DNA of 64,000 nt from Mycoplasma nasistruthionis (lineage in GTDB: Bacteria; Bacillota_I; Bacilli_A; Mycoplasmatales; Metamycoplasmataceae), in NCBI RefSeq assembly GCF_006228185.1, contig NZ_CP040825.1:620001-684000 (forward strand), written 5' to 3'. Positions 50,873 through 64,000 of this stretch are shown here, piece by piece. A model generated the notes under the pieces. It had not been told where the DNA came from, ran no database searches, and saw only the letters and a list, made by a program, of their open reading frames with translations. Position numbers and translations under genes: made by a program. Numbering within the stretch: position 1 is the first letter of the stretch; the number at the start of each line of letters is the position of its first letter.

Positions 50873-51122
50873 TTAAACAGTAAATCTCCAATTCATTGTT
50901 AATAATTTTTTCATATGCTGAAACAAACTCTTTTAAAACTTGGTTAATATAAGTATCATTAGCTCAGTTTTTTGAATTCATATAACTTCTTAATTTATAC
51001 AACATGTATTTTAATTGAGGAAAACTCATAAACACATCTACTGCATTAACTTTTCTTAAAGAAACTAATGGCAATGGCGAAATGAAAAGAAATTTTAAAA
51101 AGTTTTTTATTGACTTTTTCAT
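50856..51122 (-). CDS. Small hypothetical protein with signal-peptide-like N-terminus
   Basis: 88 residues: basic start MKKSIKNF followed by the hydrophobic LKFLFISPLPLVSL, then a polar helical body with one TGA-Trp (SKNWAND). It begins three bases after the stop of the upstream lipoprotein and in the same frame, and ends inside the start of the downstream one. It could be a separate secreted peptide or the cut-off tail of the upstream protein; the fresh signal-like start favours the first. No Shine-Dalgarno is clear, apart from GGAG about 10 bases before. Confidence 0.45.
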
Positions 51123-51125
51123 TTT

Positions 51126-52480
51126 TTATATTTCTCCTATTTTTTTATTTATAACTTCTATTAGTGATGTTTTTGGTGAAACTCAAATTTTTAATTTGTG
51201 CAAATCATTTTTAGGGTTATTTAGAATTTCGTTTTTTATTAAAGCTATATTATTGTTAAATGAAATTTGAACTAATTGATCTAAATCAGCAGAATTCACT
51301 AAATAAATTGCTAAATTATTTTTTTCCAAATCTGAAGAAATAGAGATTTTAAAATAAGTTTCTTTATTATTTAGATTATTTAGCTCTAGCAAGTTGTTGT
51401 TTTCCAGATTTATTTTTTTAAATTCTTCTAAGTTTATCTGGTTGTATAAAATTGATGAAAAATCAAATGTTTTATCTTCAATATTTTTAAAATAATATTT
51501 ATTTTTAATTTTTTCAGAATAAAGATAAGTATTGATTAAATGTTTCTGAAACATTTGGTTTTCATAATCATTTTTTAAAATACTGTTTGAAAAACTGTTA
51601 TCACTTCAAGTTACATATTTTGATTTTGTAAATTCATCAAAACTTAATAATTTAGGTAAATAAGCAAAAATTAATTCAGTGTATTTTTGATCTGTATTTT
51701 GAATATTTGATGTCTTCAATTTATAAAATAGTTTACCAATCTGATCATTTGAATTAAAAGGAACATTTAATTTTATGAAAAGATCAGTTTTTGTATTATC
51801 AGATTTAGTTGAAACGAGTTGCGGTCAAACTTTTATTAAACTATTTGCATTAGATAATGACTGATATTGATTTTCTAAATTGTTACCATCTTTCTTAGAA
51901 GTTTCAAAAACCTTTAAAGGAAGTTTATACATATCATCTATGGTAAACAAACTAGAGCTTTTATAATCAAACATATCATTTGTTAATTTATTTGTTGTAA
52001 TTTTGTTGTATGAAGAATAATCAAGAAAGTTTTCTAAAGTTTTATCAAATTCCATAAAATCTTGATTTTGCAACACTTTAAAATAAGATATGTAGTTATT
52101 TAAGTATTTAATATATAAATTTATTTCAAAAACTTGATTAAATTCATTAAAGAATTCTGATTGTTCTTGTATTGTTAAATCAATAAAAGGATACTCTGAC
52201 TTTTTATAATTTTCAAACACTTGTTTATATGTTCTAACAAACTCTTCGTTTAATGAAATTTTTAAAATTTTAAAATCTAAGTCATTAATGTATTTAGATA
52301 AATTTGTTAAACTCAAACCAACATGTGTCGGAGTTGGTAAAAATATTTTTTGTTTTATTGAGCTGTCAATAGCTCTGTTTATTTTTATTTCTTGATCTAG
52401 GGTTAAAGTTGTATCTTGACAACCAACTAACCCTAAAACAGGAAGTAATGATAAAGGTAGTAGTTTAAATATTTTTTCAT
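51126..52480 (-). CDS. Lipoprotein paralogue, frameshift in the signal peptide
   Basis: The only possible ATG (52480) is followed by six As and then a frame that stops at once, while the frame one base away encodes KIFKLLPLSLLPVLGLVGC, a clear lipoprotein signal and lipobox with no start codon of its own. Adding one A to the run at 52472-52477 gives MKKIFKLLPLSLL and a whole 451-residue protein. The body is Asn/Lys/Phe-rich and contains IFAYLPKLLSFDEFT, shared with the downstream paralogue. The position of the run just after the start is what a phase-variable on/off switch would look like, but the same error type occurs all over this window. Confidence 0.78.
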
Positions 52481-52647
52481 ATATAAGGCCTTATTTATTT
52501 TTATTTCATTTAAATTATTTAACTTTTGATGCAAAAAGTTTTCTAAATGTATTTTGCTATAAATGGATTATGGTAATTTTGCAGAAATCTGCAATTTTTA
52601 AATGTGTTTTTTCATAATAACGATGGTTTGATATATAAAGTAAACAA

Positions 52648-52673
52648 AAAAGAAAAGCCAAGGCTTTTCTTTT
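52648..52673 (-). terminator. Terminator after polC
   Basis: Perfect 12-bp stem AAAAGAAAAGCC / GGCTTTTCTTTT with an AA loop, read on the minus strand into Ts. Confidence 0.85.
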
Positions 52674-52679
52674 AAATTT

Positions 52680-55600
52680 TTAAAACAATTTAAATCTATT
52701 ATCGTCTGGTAAATCTTTGAAAAGATCAAAGGTTTTTTCTAGTTTACCAAATAAAGTAGTGTTAACTTTAGAACGTTTTTGAAAATCTTCTTTAGATTTA
52801 AATTCTTCCTGTTCTCTTGCTTCAACAATTTGTGAAGCAACAGCTTCTCCAAGTCCTTCAACAGCTGAAAAAGGAGGAATTAAGGAATTATTTTCTCGAT
52901 CAATAGTTCATTCTGAAACAGCTGATTTTTCTAAAGATAAATTAGATATAGAAATTCCTCTAGCATACATTTCTCTTGCGATTTCCAAAGTTGCTAAAAT
53001 ACCTTTTTCTTTGTCAGTAGCATATTGATTTGAACTTATTTCTTTTATTCTTTGATTAATTTTTGATTTAGAAGAATCATTAATCATAGTTTCTAAATCA
53101 AATTCTTTTGATCTTGTTGTAAAGAACGTTGCATAATATTCGATTGGTCTATAAACCTTAAATCAAGCAATTCTTCATGCCATTAAAACATAAGCAGCTG
53201 CATGGGCTTTAGGGAACATATATTGAATTTTTTGGCAACTGTCAATATATCAATCTGGCACATTATGAGCTTTCATAATTTGAACCTGACTGTCTTCAAG
53301 TCCTTTACCTTTACGAACTCTTTCCATTATTTTAAAGGCAGTTAGAGGTTCTACATTTTTTGATATTAAATAAACCATAATATCATCACGACAAGAAATA
53401 ACTTGATTTAATTTAAACCCTTGTTGTTTAATTAAATCTCCAGCATTACCTGTTCAAACATTTGTACCATGTGATAAACCAGATAATGAAACTAGGTCGG
53501 CAAACGATTCAGCTGAAGATTCATGAAGCATACGACGAACAAAGTTTGTACCAAATTCAGGAATACCTAAAGCGCCAGTTTTTTCACCACCAATGTCATC
53601 AGGTGTAATACCTAAAGCATCTGTATTTCTAAAAATTGACATAACTTTTAAGTCTTTTTTAGGTATATCTTTTCTAACATCTAAACCTGTTAATCTTTCA
53701 AGCATTCTAACAGCTGTGGGGTCAACATGACCTAATAAGTCTAATTTTAAGACGTTTTCATGAATTGCGTTGTAATCTAAATGGGTTGTACGCATATTTT
53801 TGTCATTATCATCTGATGGATAATTAACAGGAGTAAACATTTCAGGGTCATATTCCTTAGGAATAACGATAATTCCACCAGGGTGTTGACCTGTAGTTGC
53901 TTTAATACCTGTTAAAGTAGAAGTTAAATAATCAACTAAATGATTATCAATATCTAAATTATAGTTTTCAATAGCATTTTTAATGTGTCCAAAAGCAGTT
54001 TTAGTTTGAAGTGTTGATATAGTTCCTGCTCTAAAAACGTGCGATTCACCAAAGAGGTTTTGAACCTCTTTGTGAATAATTTCTTGAAAATCACCTGAGA
54101 AGTTTAAGTCTATATCAGGAGTTTTGTCAGCATTAAATCCTAAAAATGTTTCAAATGGAATTGTTTGTCCATCTTTATCTAATAAGGAATTACATTGTGG
54201 ACAATTTTTATCTTCTAAGTCAAATCCAGAAGTAATTTCTGGATTTGAAGATAGTTCAAAATATTTACAGTTATTACAGATATAGTGTGCTGGAAGGGGA
54301 TTGATTTCAGTAATTCCAGAGAAAGTAGCAACAAGTGAAGAACCAACACTTCCACGACTACCTACTAAATAACCGTTATCTAAAGAATATTTAACTAAAA
54401 TATGTGAAATTCAGTAAATAACATCAAAACCATGTTCAATAATAGGGGTTAGTTCTTTGTTAATTCTTTCTACTATTATTTCAGGTAAATTTTCACCGTA
54501 TTTTTCTTTAGCCGTTTTTCAAACTAATTCAGGAAGCTTAACTTTTGAGTTATCAAAGTTAGGTGTATATAAATCCTTATGAATAACAATGATATTATCA
54601 TCAACCATATCAGCAATTCGATTAGTGTTTTCAACAACAATTTCATATGCAAGTTCTTTGTTGTTTAAAAACTTAAATGAATCAACCATTTCTTCGGTTG
54701 TATAAAACTCTAATTTAGGCAGTTTTAAAGTACCATTTTTAGCTTTAGAAGTGTTAAATAAAAAGTGTGTACTATTGTTTTTTCCTTTAGAGTGGACTAA
54801 ACCAATAAATGACATTTCAGATGATGAATCTTTATATCTAACATCACCAGTGGCAACAGGTATTTTTCCATGTTTTTTAGCTAAATTAATTAAGTGATTA
54901 ATGCTTTCATAGATTTGATCTAAAGACATTCCATCATTATTGTCTATCATATGTGTTAAAGTGTTAGGGTTAGGAATTTCAACATAATCAACTAGTTTAA
55001 CTCATTTTTCAATTTCAATATCTGAAGAATAAAATAAAGCATCTATTAAATGTGATTGTAAACCACCTGAACCAATAATTAGGTCTTCAGTGTCTTGCAG
55101 ATCTTGTAAAAATAATTTAGGAGAACCAAAAAGTCTTTCTGTTAAAGTCTTAGAGACTAGCTTAAACAGTTTTTTTAATCCATTTTGATTCTTAGCTAAA
55201 ACATTAATGTGATATGACCAAGTTTTATTGTAAACATTAGGTTCAGAGATTTTTTCAAAGTCTAAAAAGTTTACAATTCCACGTTTTTCTAAATCTTCAA
55301 TAGCAAAGATTCAAGCTTGCGCTAAAACATTAGCATCATAGTCAGCACGGTGAGCAACTGTAGGGTCATATTGAACTTTATATCTATCACAGAAGTTTTC
55401 TAGTCTGTGTTTTGATTGTTCTAAAAATAAAAATCTTGAAATATAAAGAGTATCAACAAAAAATGTATTAGGCAATGGTCTATTGTGTTCTATGAATTTT
55501 TGAAAAATATAATGCATGTCAAATTTAGCATTGTGAGCTACACAAATTCTATTATTTAACATTTCATACATTATGTCTAAAGATTCTGAAGTTTCTATAC

Positions 55601-57071
55601 CAAAATCAATTAACATCTGGTCAGTAATTTTAGTTAGTTCTTTAGTGGTTGGTTTTAGAGGTTTGCTTGCTTTGACAAAAAACTGTTTTTTGTCAATAAT
55701 TTGACCATCTTTAACTATTGATGCTCCAAACTCAATAATTTCACCATGTCTAGGAGATAAGGAGGTTGTTTCAATATCTAAAACAACGTATTCTTGGTCT
55801 GCAATTTTTAGATCTTGATTTTGATAGTTTAATAGAAAATGATGTTTTTTATCTATGACATCAAAAGCTACTCCATAAATAGGTTTAACACCTTGTTTTT
55901 TCGCTGAATAAAAGAAGTCTGGAAAACCTTGAACACCATTTGCGTCAACTAAGGCAACTGCTTTGTGCCCTAAGTTTTTAGCAATAGAAATAATTTCATT
56001 AGGTTCTAATAAACCATCCATTGTGGTCATTTTTGATCTAGTATTTAACTCAACACGTTTAGTTTCATATTTATCTTGTTTAACAGGTCTTGTGTCATCA
56101 ATTTTGACAAAATGATTTAATGTAATGCTCTTAATTCTTGTTCCATCACTTGCCCTTTTGCTGTATTGGTTAACTGTAACTCTAGCAAAAGCTTCGATGA
56201 ATTCATTAACTTCTGGTACTTCAACTTCTCTGCCTTCACGGTAAAAAACCGTAGCTTCAATTCCTGATTTAAAGTCAGTAATACCTAAGGTATAAATTTT
56301 TAATTTTTTATCTGCTATTTCTCTTACATCTTTTTTATAAACAAAACCTGAAATTGAAACTAAATCACCTTCTGATATATCTTCAGAGTTATGAATGTCT
56401 TTAATATCCATTTTAATATATTGATTTGGTTTAGGTTTTTTAAAGAACTTAGGAGCTTCAACAAATTCCTGCTCAGCTTCATAATGGTGCTGATTTTCTT
56501 TATTTTCTTTACGAATTTGCTCTTCAATACTTTCCAATTCAACCTTAAGTTCAAAATGAGGAATTAACTTTAAATTAGGTAAAAAATTAGCATTAAAGTA
56601 ATTGTTAACCATATTAGTTAATGATTGATAAGTTTGACTATTTTCTAAATCAAAATAATTAAAAAATCATGTTTGATTTTGTATATCAAACTGTAAATCA
56701 GTTTGATTAGAAACTGCTTGAGCTAAAATAGTATTTTTAAAATGACTATTTTTGTTAATGATAGTATATAAGGCTTTTTGTATATTAACAGATGACAAAT
56801 CAACATTTTCAAACAAATACTTAATTATTCAATTATGTTTTTTAGCAATTCTTTGTAATTCAATCAATTTATTAAAGTCTGGAAAAGAATTTAAAGTCAT
56901 TGAAATATTTAAAAAAGTCACTGTTTCACCTGATTGAGTTTTTTGTGAAACTAAACCTTCTTTGTTTATTTTCAAGATTTGAAAATCACTAAATTGATCA
57001 ATATTTACTGATCAAGAATTTTGAATAAGTGTTAAGAATTTTTGAACAGTTTGGTCATTATTAATATTCAT
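52680..57071 (-). CDS. polC: DNA polymerase III alpha subunit, PolC type
   Basis: 1463 residues, the replicative polymerase of low-GC Gram-positives. Order: N-terminal region, OB fold (about 190-290), PHP region (about 335-400), inserted 3'-5' exonuclease beginning VVLDIETTSLSP near 432 with VAHNAKFD, then the rest of the PHP and the polymerase palm, with the zinc-binding CNYCKY/CPQC pair, TPDIDLNFSGDF catalytic aspartates and helix-hairpin-helix region near 53340. The usual PHP histidines look absent: the motif reads VELNTRSKM and LVDANGVQGFP. AGGAGG precedes ATG 57071. Many TGA-Trp codons. It works with the DnaN clamp encoded at 3929-5059. Confidence 0.95.
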
Positions 57072-57276
57072 ATTGCCTCCTATGTTATGATAAAAATTGA
57101 AATATAAGCTATTTTAATTTAAATAAATTGGATTAATATTTCTGATTTATATTAACCTTAAAATTAATAATTTAATTATATATCTTTACTTAATCATTAG
57201 ACAGGTTATAAAGTCAAAATTATTGGAAAATGTTTTTATTTATGTTCTAATAAACTGTCATAAACTTTCAAAAGTG

Positions 57277-57282
57277 TATAAT
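57277..57282 (+). promoter_or_regulatory. Pribnow box of the GATC methylase gene
   Basis: TATAAT 51 bases before ATG 57334, with AAGGAAGG as Shine-Dalgarno just before the start. The remaining 57072-57333 gap is AT-rich with nothing else recognised. Confidence 0.5.
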
Positions 57283-57333
57283 TTAACTAATAAATTTTAG
57301 TAGTTAAATTAAAAGAGAATTAAGGAAGGTAAC

Positions 57334-58172
57334 ATGAAGCCAGTTGTTAAATGAGTTGGAGGTAAAAGGCAAATAATTCAAAAACTTTTAGCTCTTGCTC
57401 CTAGTGATTTTAATAAATATTATGAGCCATTTGTAGGTGGTGGAGCAATGCTTTTGAATTTAAAACCTAAAAGTTTTGTTATCAATGATATTAATTCAGA
57501 ATTAATAGACATGTACAACTGTTTATCAAACAAAAATAAATTACAAAAACTCCTTAATTTATGTGATGAACATCAAAAAAATCATAGCGAGCAATATTTT
57601 TATCAGATAAGAGAATTGGATCGAAAACCAAATTATCAGAATTTATCAGAACCTGAAAAGGTAGCTAGATTAATTTATTTAAATAAAACAGGTTTTAATG
57701 GTTTATATAGGGTTAATTTACAAGGTTTTTTCAATGTTCCTTATGGTAAAAGAGAAAAGTTTTCTTTATATGAAAAAGATAATGTTGAACAAATATTAGA
57801 TTATTTCAAAAAATCAAACTTTCAAATCAAAAATACTGATTATAAAAATGCTATAAAAGGTGCTGAATCAGGTGATTTTGTATATTTTGACCCACCTTAT
57901 GATGTAATTACTAAAACAACTTTTAAAAGTTATTCTAAATATGATTTTGCACAAGAACAACAAATTGAATTAGCAAATACATTTAAGACTTTATCTAAAA
58001 AGGTGTTAAATGTATGTTATCTAATCACAATACACCTTTGATTAGAGAACTATATAAAGATTTTAATATTCATGTAGTTCATGCTCGTAGAAATGTAAAT
58101 TCTAAAGCTAATGGGCGTGGACTTGTTGAAGAAGTGATTATTACTAATTATTGCAACAATATAGAGGATTAA
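57334..58172 (+). CDS. GATC adenine methyltransferase (DpnM/Dam class), frameshifted
   Basis: D12-class (alpha) N6-adenine methylase. The AdoMet motif KWVGGKRQI and YYEPFVGGGAML open the protein; LNKTGFNGLYRVN and the catalytic FVYFDPPY follow; the C-terminus IRELYKDFNIHVVHARR and RGLVEEVIITNY closely matches M.DpnII. As given the frame ends in VLNVCYLITIHL; one extra A in the run of five at 57997-58001 gives KKGVKCMLSNHNTPLI and a 279-residue protein (M.DpnII has 284). The next ORF is the relic of the DpnII restriction enzyme, so the specificity is almost surely GATC. It now seems to be an unpaired methylase. Confidence 0.9.
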
Positions 58173-58540
58173 ATGCAAAAAAGAGATTTTAATATTTGAT
58201 TTTCAAACTTTAAAGATTCAATAGTGACTTATGATTACTATGTTAATTTTGAAAGTGTCTATGAAAAAGTAGATGATTTAAAAATAGAACTAAATATTCT
58301 TAATTTTTAAAAGTTCAAAATTGTCTGAAATAGCAAGATCATATCATGGTTTAATCGAAGATTTAAAAGAAGTTAAAAATTTTGAATTTGGTTGAATAAC
58401 GGATGGTAAAGGATGAAAAAAACACAAAGAAAGTTCTTTATGATTTTTTCAGTAATTATGATTGTATATTTAATTTATCTGATTTAGAAAATGGTACTTT
58501 TCAATCATTTATAGAAAAGAGACATAAAAACACACATTAA
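58173..58540 (+). pseudogene. DpnII-type (GATC) restriction endonuclease remnant
   Basis: Starts one base pair-step after the methylase stop with MQKRDFNIWFSNFKDSIVTYDYY, which matches the N-terminus of R.DpnII (RNFDEWLSTMTDTV...). It halts at TAA 58308-58310 after 45 codons. A second frame from about 58312 encodes SSKLSEIARSYHG and FEFGWITDGKGW, matching the DpnII C-terminal region (GSKLNETARSY, FMWITDGQGW), and a third frame (58439-58540) gives the last piece, YDFFSNYDCIFNLSDLEN. About 170 central residues, including the catalytic core, are missing. The three-frame state and large deletion cannot be a sequencing slip, so this gene is dead. Confidence 0.85.
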
Positions 58541-58551
58541 GTGTGTTTTTT
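58526..58551 (+). terminator. Terminator overlapping the end of the DpnII relic
   Basis: Stem AAAAACACAC / GTGTGTTTTT with an ATTAA loop that contains the stop codon of the relic. Confidence 0.85.
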
Positions 58552-58643
58552 GATTTCTAACTGAATATTTTACTTGATTTGCACTATTGAATAATTCAGT
58601 TACTACAATTTCATTCTTTTTAAAATATCATCTATACTTGAAA

Positions 58644-61193
<2,550 letters not shown>

Positions 61194-61526
61194 ATCACCT
61201 CTATCTTTAAAATTATAGTTAAAAATTCTGGATCTTGATTTTTGTTAATTTATTTCAATTACCTTTTTCATTATTCTTAATTCATTTTTTTGCGTTTTAA
61301 AAACTAAAAATTCAAAATATTTTTATGCAAGTTAAATATGGTAATTCCTTATTAGATCCCATATCTGAAAAAGTAAAAAGTGGAATTTTCAGCAAAATTT
61401 GCTTCAAAATATGATTTTTTTAAATTTTTATATGAAAAAGTAAAATAAAACTAAATTTTTTATCTGTTTTTATAAACTAAAAGTAAGAACAAAAATAAAC
61501 ACAGACGAAAGAAGAGATTAATAAAT
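61194..61526. other. Divergent intergenic region between parC and the surface-protein gene
   Basis: 333 very AT-rich bases. Contains a short direct repeat gaaaaagtaaaa (61367-61378 and 61433-61444) and a TATAAA box at 61471-61476 that may drive the plus-strand gene. No ORF, tRNA or hairpin terminator recognised. Confidence 0.55.
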
Positions 61527-64000
61527 ATGAACAATAAGAAAAAGTTGATAAAGAAGTCAGTTAGACTGGCTTCTTTGTCACTCCTAGCCCCACCTATTGC
61601 TGTTGCTATTAGTGCCGCAACTAATACAAATGATGTGGATTTATCAGACCCTGATATACAGAGTGTAGAAAAACTTAAAGCATATTTGAGTGAAAAGAAA
61701 TTTACATATCAAAGACGTTTAAGACTAGGCGGATTACGTGCTGATCAAATTACTAAATTTGAAGATCAAATTAACACTGAAACAGCAGGAAAACAAGGAG
61801 AAGAACTAAAAAGAATTCTTGCTAACATCAAAACACAAATAAAATCAAAATTTGACTTTATGACAAAGTGATATGACATTTTTTTAAACAACTCACTAGG
61901 AGATCCTCTATGAGAAACTGAGTTTCAAGGATATAATGAGTCAACTGTTGACGGAATACGTCTAGTATCAGTTCCTAGAATTTCAGGTGATATGTATAGA
62001 GAAGATACTTATTGACACAGAAAAGGTTTAAAAGATGCTAAAGGCGTAGCTACTGAATTTGTTAAAAAGCACTTTAGATCATCGGCAGATGGTGGAACAG
62101 GTGATGATGCAGACAGAGCAGATACAGAAGAACAATTTAAAGCTGCAATTAAAGACTATATACCAAAATTTGAAGCAGCTGTTTTTCCTGATGATGATAG
62201 AAGACAAAGTGCTATTGAAAAAATAAGAAGAATAAAGAAATTTAACTGAGATTTAAGTACAACAGACACAACCAATGATGAATTCAACTCAAAAACAGGT
62301 GGAATAGGTCAATGAATTTTGGCATATTTAGGAACTAAATCTGATGTTGGTTGAGTACATGCGACTAATCATATTTCTAACGCAGATTTAGATTTAATTG
62401 AAAAAGCAGTTTCTTTCTTCAAAAGAGAACCCTTACCTGTTTTAGAAGATTTTTTTGGAAAAATAAAGAATAATGAATATAAAAATTCTGATAATTACAA
62501 GAATATTCAATTATTAAACCCGACAAAAGCTGGAGAGCTTGATCAAACATTCTTTTTATACAAAAAAATTATGATGTATACAGCTTCTCCATTATCTACT
62601 AATTTTGGAAGTAATATATTTGGTGGTCATAGATCTGGTCAATTAAGAAATATGGGTACTGACTGAGCTGGACCAAATAGTGATAAAACTGACTGAGTTT
62701 GAAGTGAAATTGCATCTAAAAATGTATTTACTTTTTCAGCTAAAAAAATTGTTGAAGACGCTCTGAGAAATGAAAAAAATGAATTAGTTCAAAAACTTAA
62801 AAATGAATTAACTTTTATCAGTAATATTGCCCCAATAGAAGAAGCTGCAATAAATAAAATGACATTAATTGCTGATATTAGAGCTAAAAAAGATGAACTT
62901 ATTAAGAAGAATGCTAAAGAAAAACTTAATGCAAAAATTGTTGAAATATTAAACTATAAATATGACACTGCAACAGAAGATGTTTATAGAGATGCTAATC
63001 CTACAGAAAGACAAAAATTAGAAGATTATTTAGTTGAAGGTGAAGATTTATATAATAATTCAGAATTAAAAAGTCAAAATGATTATGATGCTGTTACAAC
63101 AAAATTAGAAAGTGAATTCCCTTTTGTTCAACTACCTAAGGTTGTTGAATACAATAAATCAGTTTTAACAAACAATGTTAATAGCATGACTTTGTCTGAT
63201 GATAATAAACAAAAACTAAAAGATAAAATCAATTCAGCAACAATTGATACATATGAAAATCTAAATAATTACAAACAACAATTTGAAGATTTAAAAAGAA
63301 AAACACAGGATGTAAATAATTTACAAACATTTGATCAAAACACAAAAAATGAAACACATAAAAAGTTGATAGAAGCACGAATCAATGATAACTCTAAAGG
63401 TGAAATTAATACTCTTGCCTTTAATAAAGATGCTGGTATTCAAGCCTTAAATTCATTTACAAATATTCCTGAAAATAAAAGGAATGATATTAAATCACTA
63501 ATATTATCAGCTTTTGAAACCCAATCTTTAACAGATGCTATTTCTATTAGAGATAAAGCAAAAAATTATGCAGATGGTATTAAAACTTCTCGAAAAATAC
63601 CTGCTAAATTTAAAGATAAATTAATTAATAGAATATCAACTGATAAAACAAATTTAAACAAATTAATTGCATTAACATCACAATATGAAAATCTTTTTGA
63701 AAAGATTAAGAATGCTAATTTAGATAGTGCAATAAGTTCTAATCTTGATGAAGAATTATCAAATATCACTGATGAAAACCAATTTGAAACTCTTTCACAC
63801 AAAATTGATAACGAAATTGCTAAAAAATCCTTACAAGAAAAAGTTAATGCTTTAAACACTTACAAACAACAAAATCAACAAATATATGAATCATCTGAAC
63901 CAACTAAAAAAGCAGAATTTGATCAAAAACTAACTGAAGCAGAACAATTACTGCAAAATGCATTAACAACTGCAGTTACATATGAAGAAACAAAAAGAAA
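61527..64000 (+). CDS. Large secreted/surface protein with helical repeats (partial)
   Basis: 824 residues visible; the frame is open at the right edge. The N-terminus MNNKKKLIKKSVRLASL followed by a hydrophobic stretch and AVAISAATN is a Sec-type signal without lipobox cysteine, so this is not a lipoprotein. Residues about 30-410 form a Trp-rich globular region with many TGA codons (for example TDWAGPNSDKTDWVW). From about 410 on the protein is Lys/Asn/Glu-rich alpha-helical with repeating modules of roughly 70-80 residues (KVVEYNKSVLTNNVNSMTLS, then similar units), like the FIVAR/GA-type rods of mycoplasma adhesins. Role in surface attachment is inferred from this architecture. Confidence 0.78.

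Overview
The window is about 64 kb of very AT-rich mycoplasma chromosome spanning the replication origin. UGA must be read as tryptophan: nearly every long gene carries in-frame TGA codons at conserved Trp positions (FtsH, Lgt, PolC, ParC, UvrA). Acylated surface proteins with lipobox cysteines, no cell-wall genes, a DUF31/MIP-type serine protease lipoprotein and the dnaA/dnaN/recD2/pth/tilS/ftsH neighbourhood suggest a hominis-group Mollicute (Mycoplasmopsis/Metamycoplasma, M. bovis/M. agalactiae-like). I did not fix the species.

Layout. 1-6616 is on the minus strand: a lipoprotein with 19 perfect 18-bp repeats (cut by the left edge), a HinfI/CcrM-like restriction-modification pair, an S4-domain protein, dnaN and dnaA. 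6617-6898 is the probable oriC. 6899-39175 is almost all plus strand: recD2-like helicase, pth, tilS, ftsH, a giant FtsX-type ABC permease with its ATPase, lysS, free-methionine-(R)-sulfoxide reductase, a 6.6-kb DUF31 protease lipoprotein, one minus-strand membrane protein, uvrB-uvrA and hprK-lgt. 39217-48025 holds two very large minus-strand helicase-nuclease genes of the DUF4011 type, lying between lgt and trxB. 49226-52480 encodes two paralogous lipoproteins and a small secreted-type ORF. Then come polC (minus), a DpnII-type GATC methylase with a wrecked restriction gene, parC (minus), and a large repeat-rich surface protein that runs off the right edge.

The genes group into replication and repair (dnaA, dnaN, polC, parC, recD2, uvrAB), translation quality (pth, tilS, lysS), membrane proteostasis and lipoprotein making (ftsH, lgt, big ABC exporter), redox repair (trxB, msrC), carbon control (hprK), DNA defence (HinfI-like R-M, DpnII relic, DUF4011 helicase-nucleases) and host-facing lipoproteins.

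The most striking feature is a run of single-base reading-frame losses. Nine or ten genes, including normally indispensable lysS and tilS, each need one extra base to be whole, always in the same direction and mostly at runs of exactly five A or T. In each case the restored length is a whole number of codons and fits its family where I know the family size. This looks like systematic homopolymer under-calling rather than wholesale gene decay, except for the DpnII restriction gene, which is truly broken.
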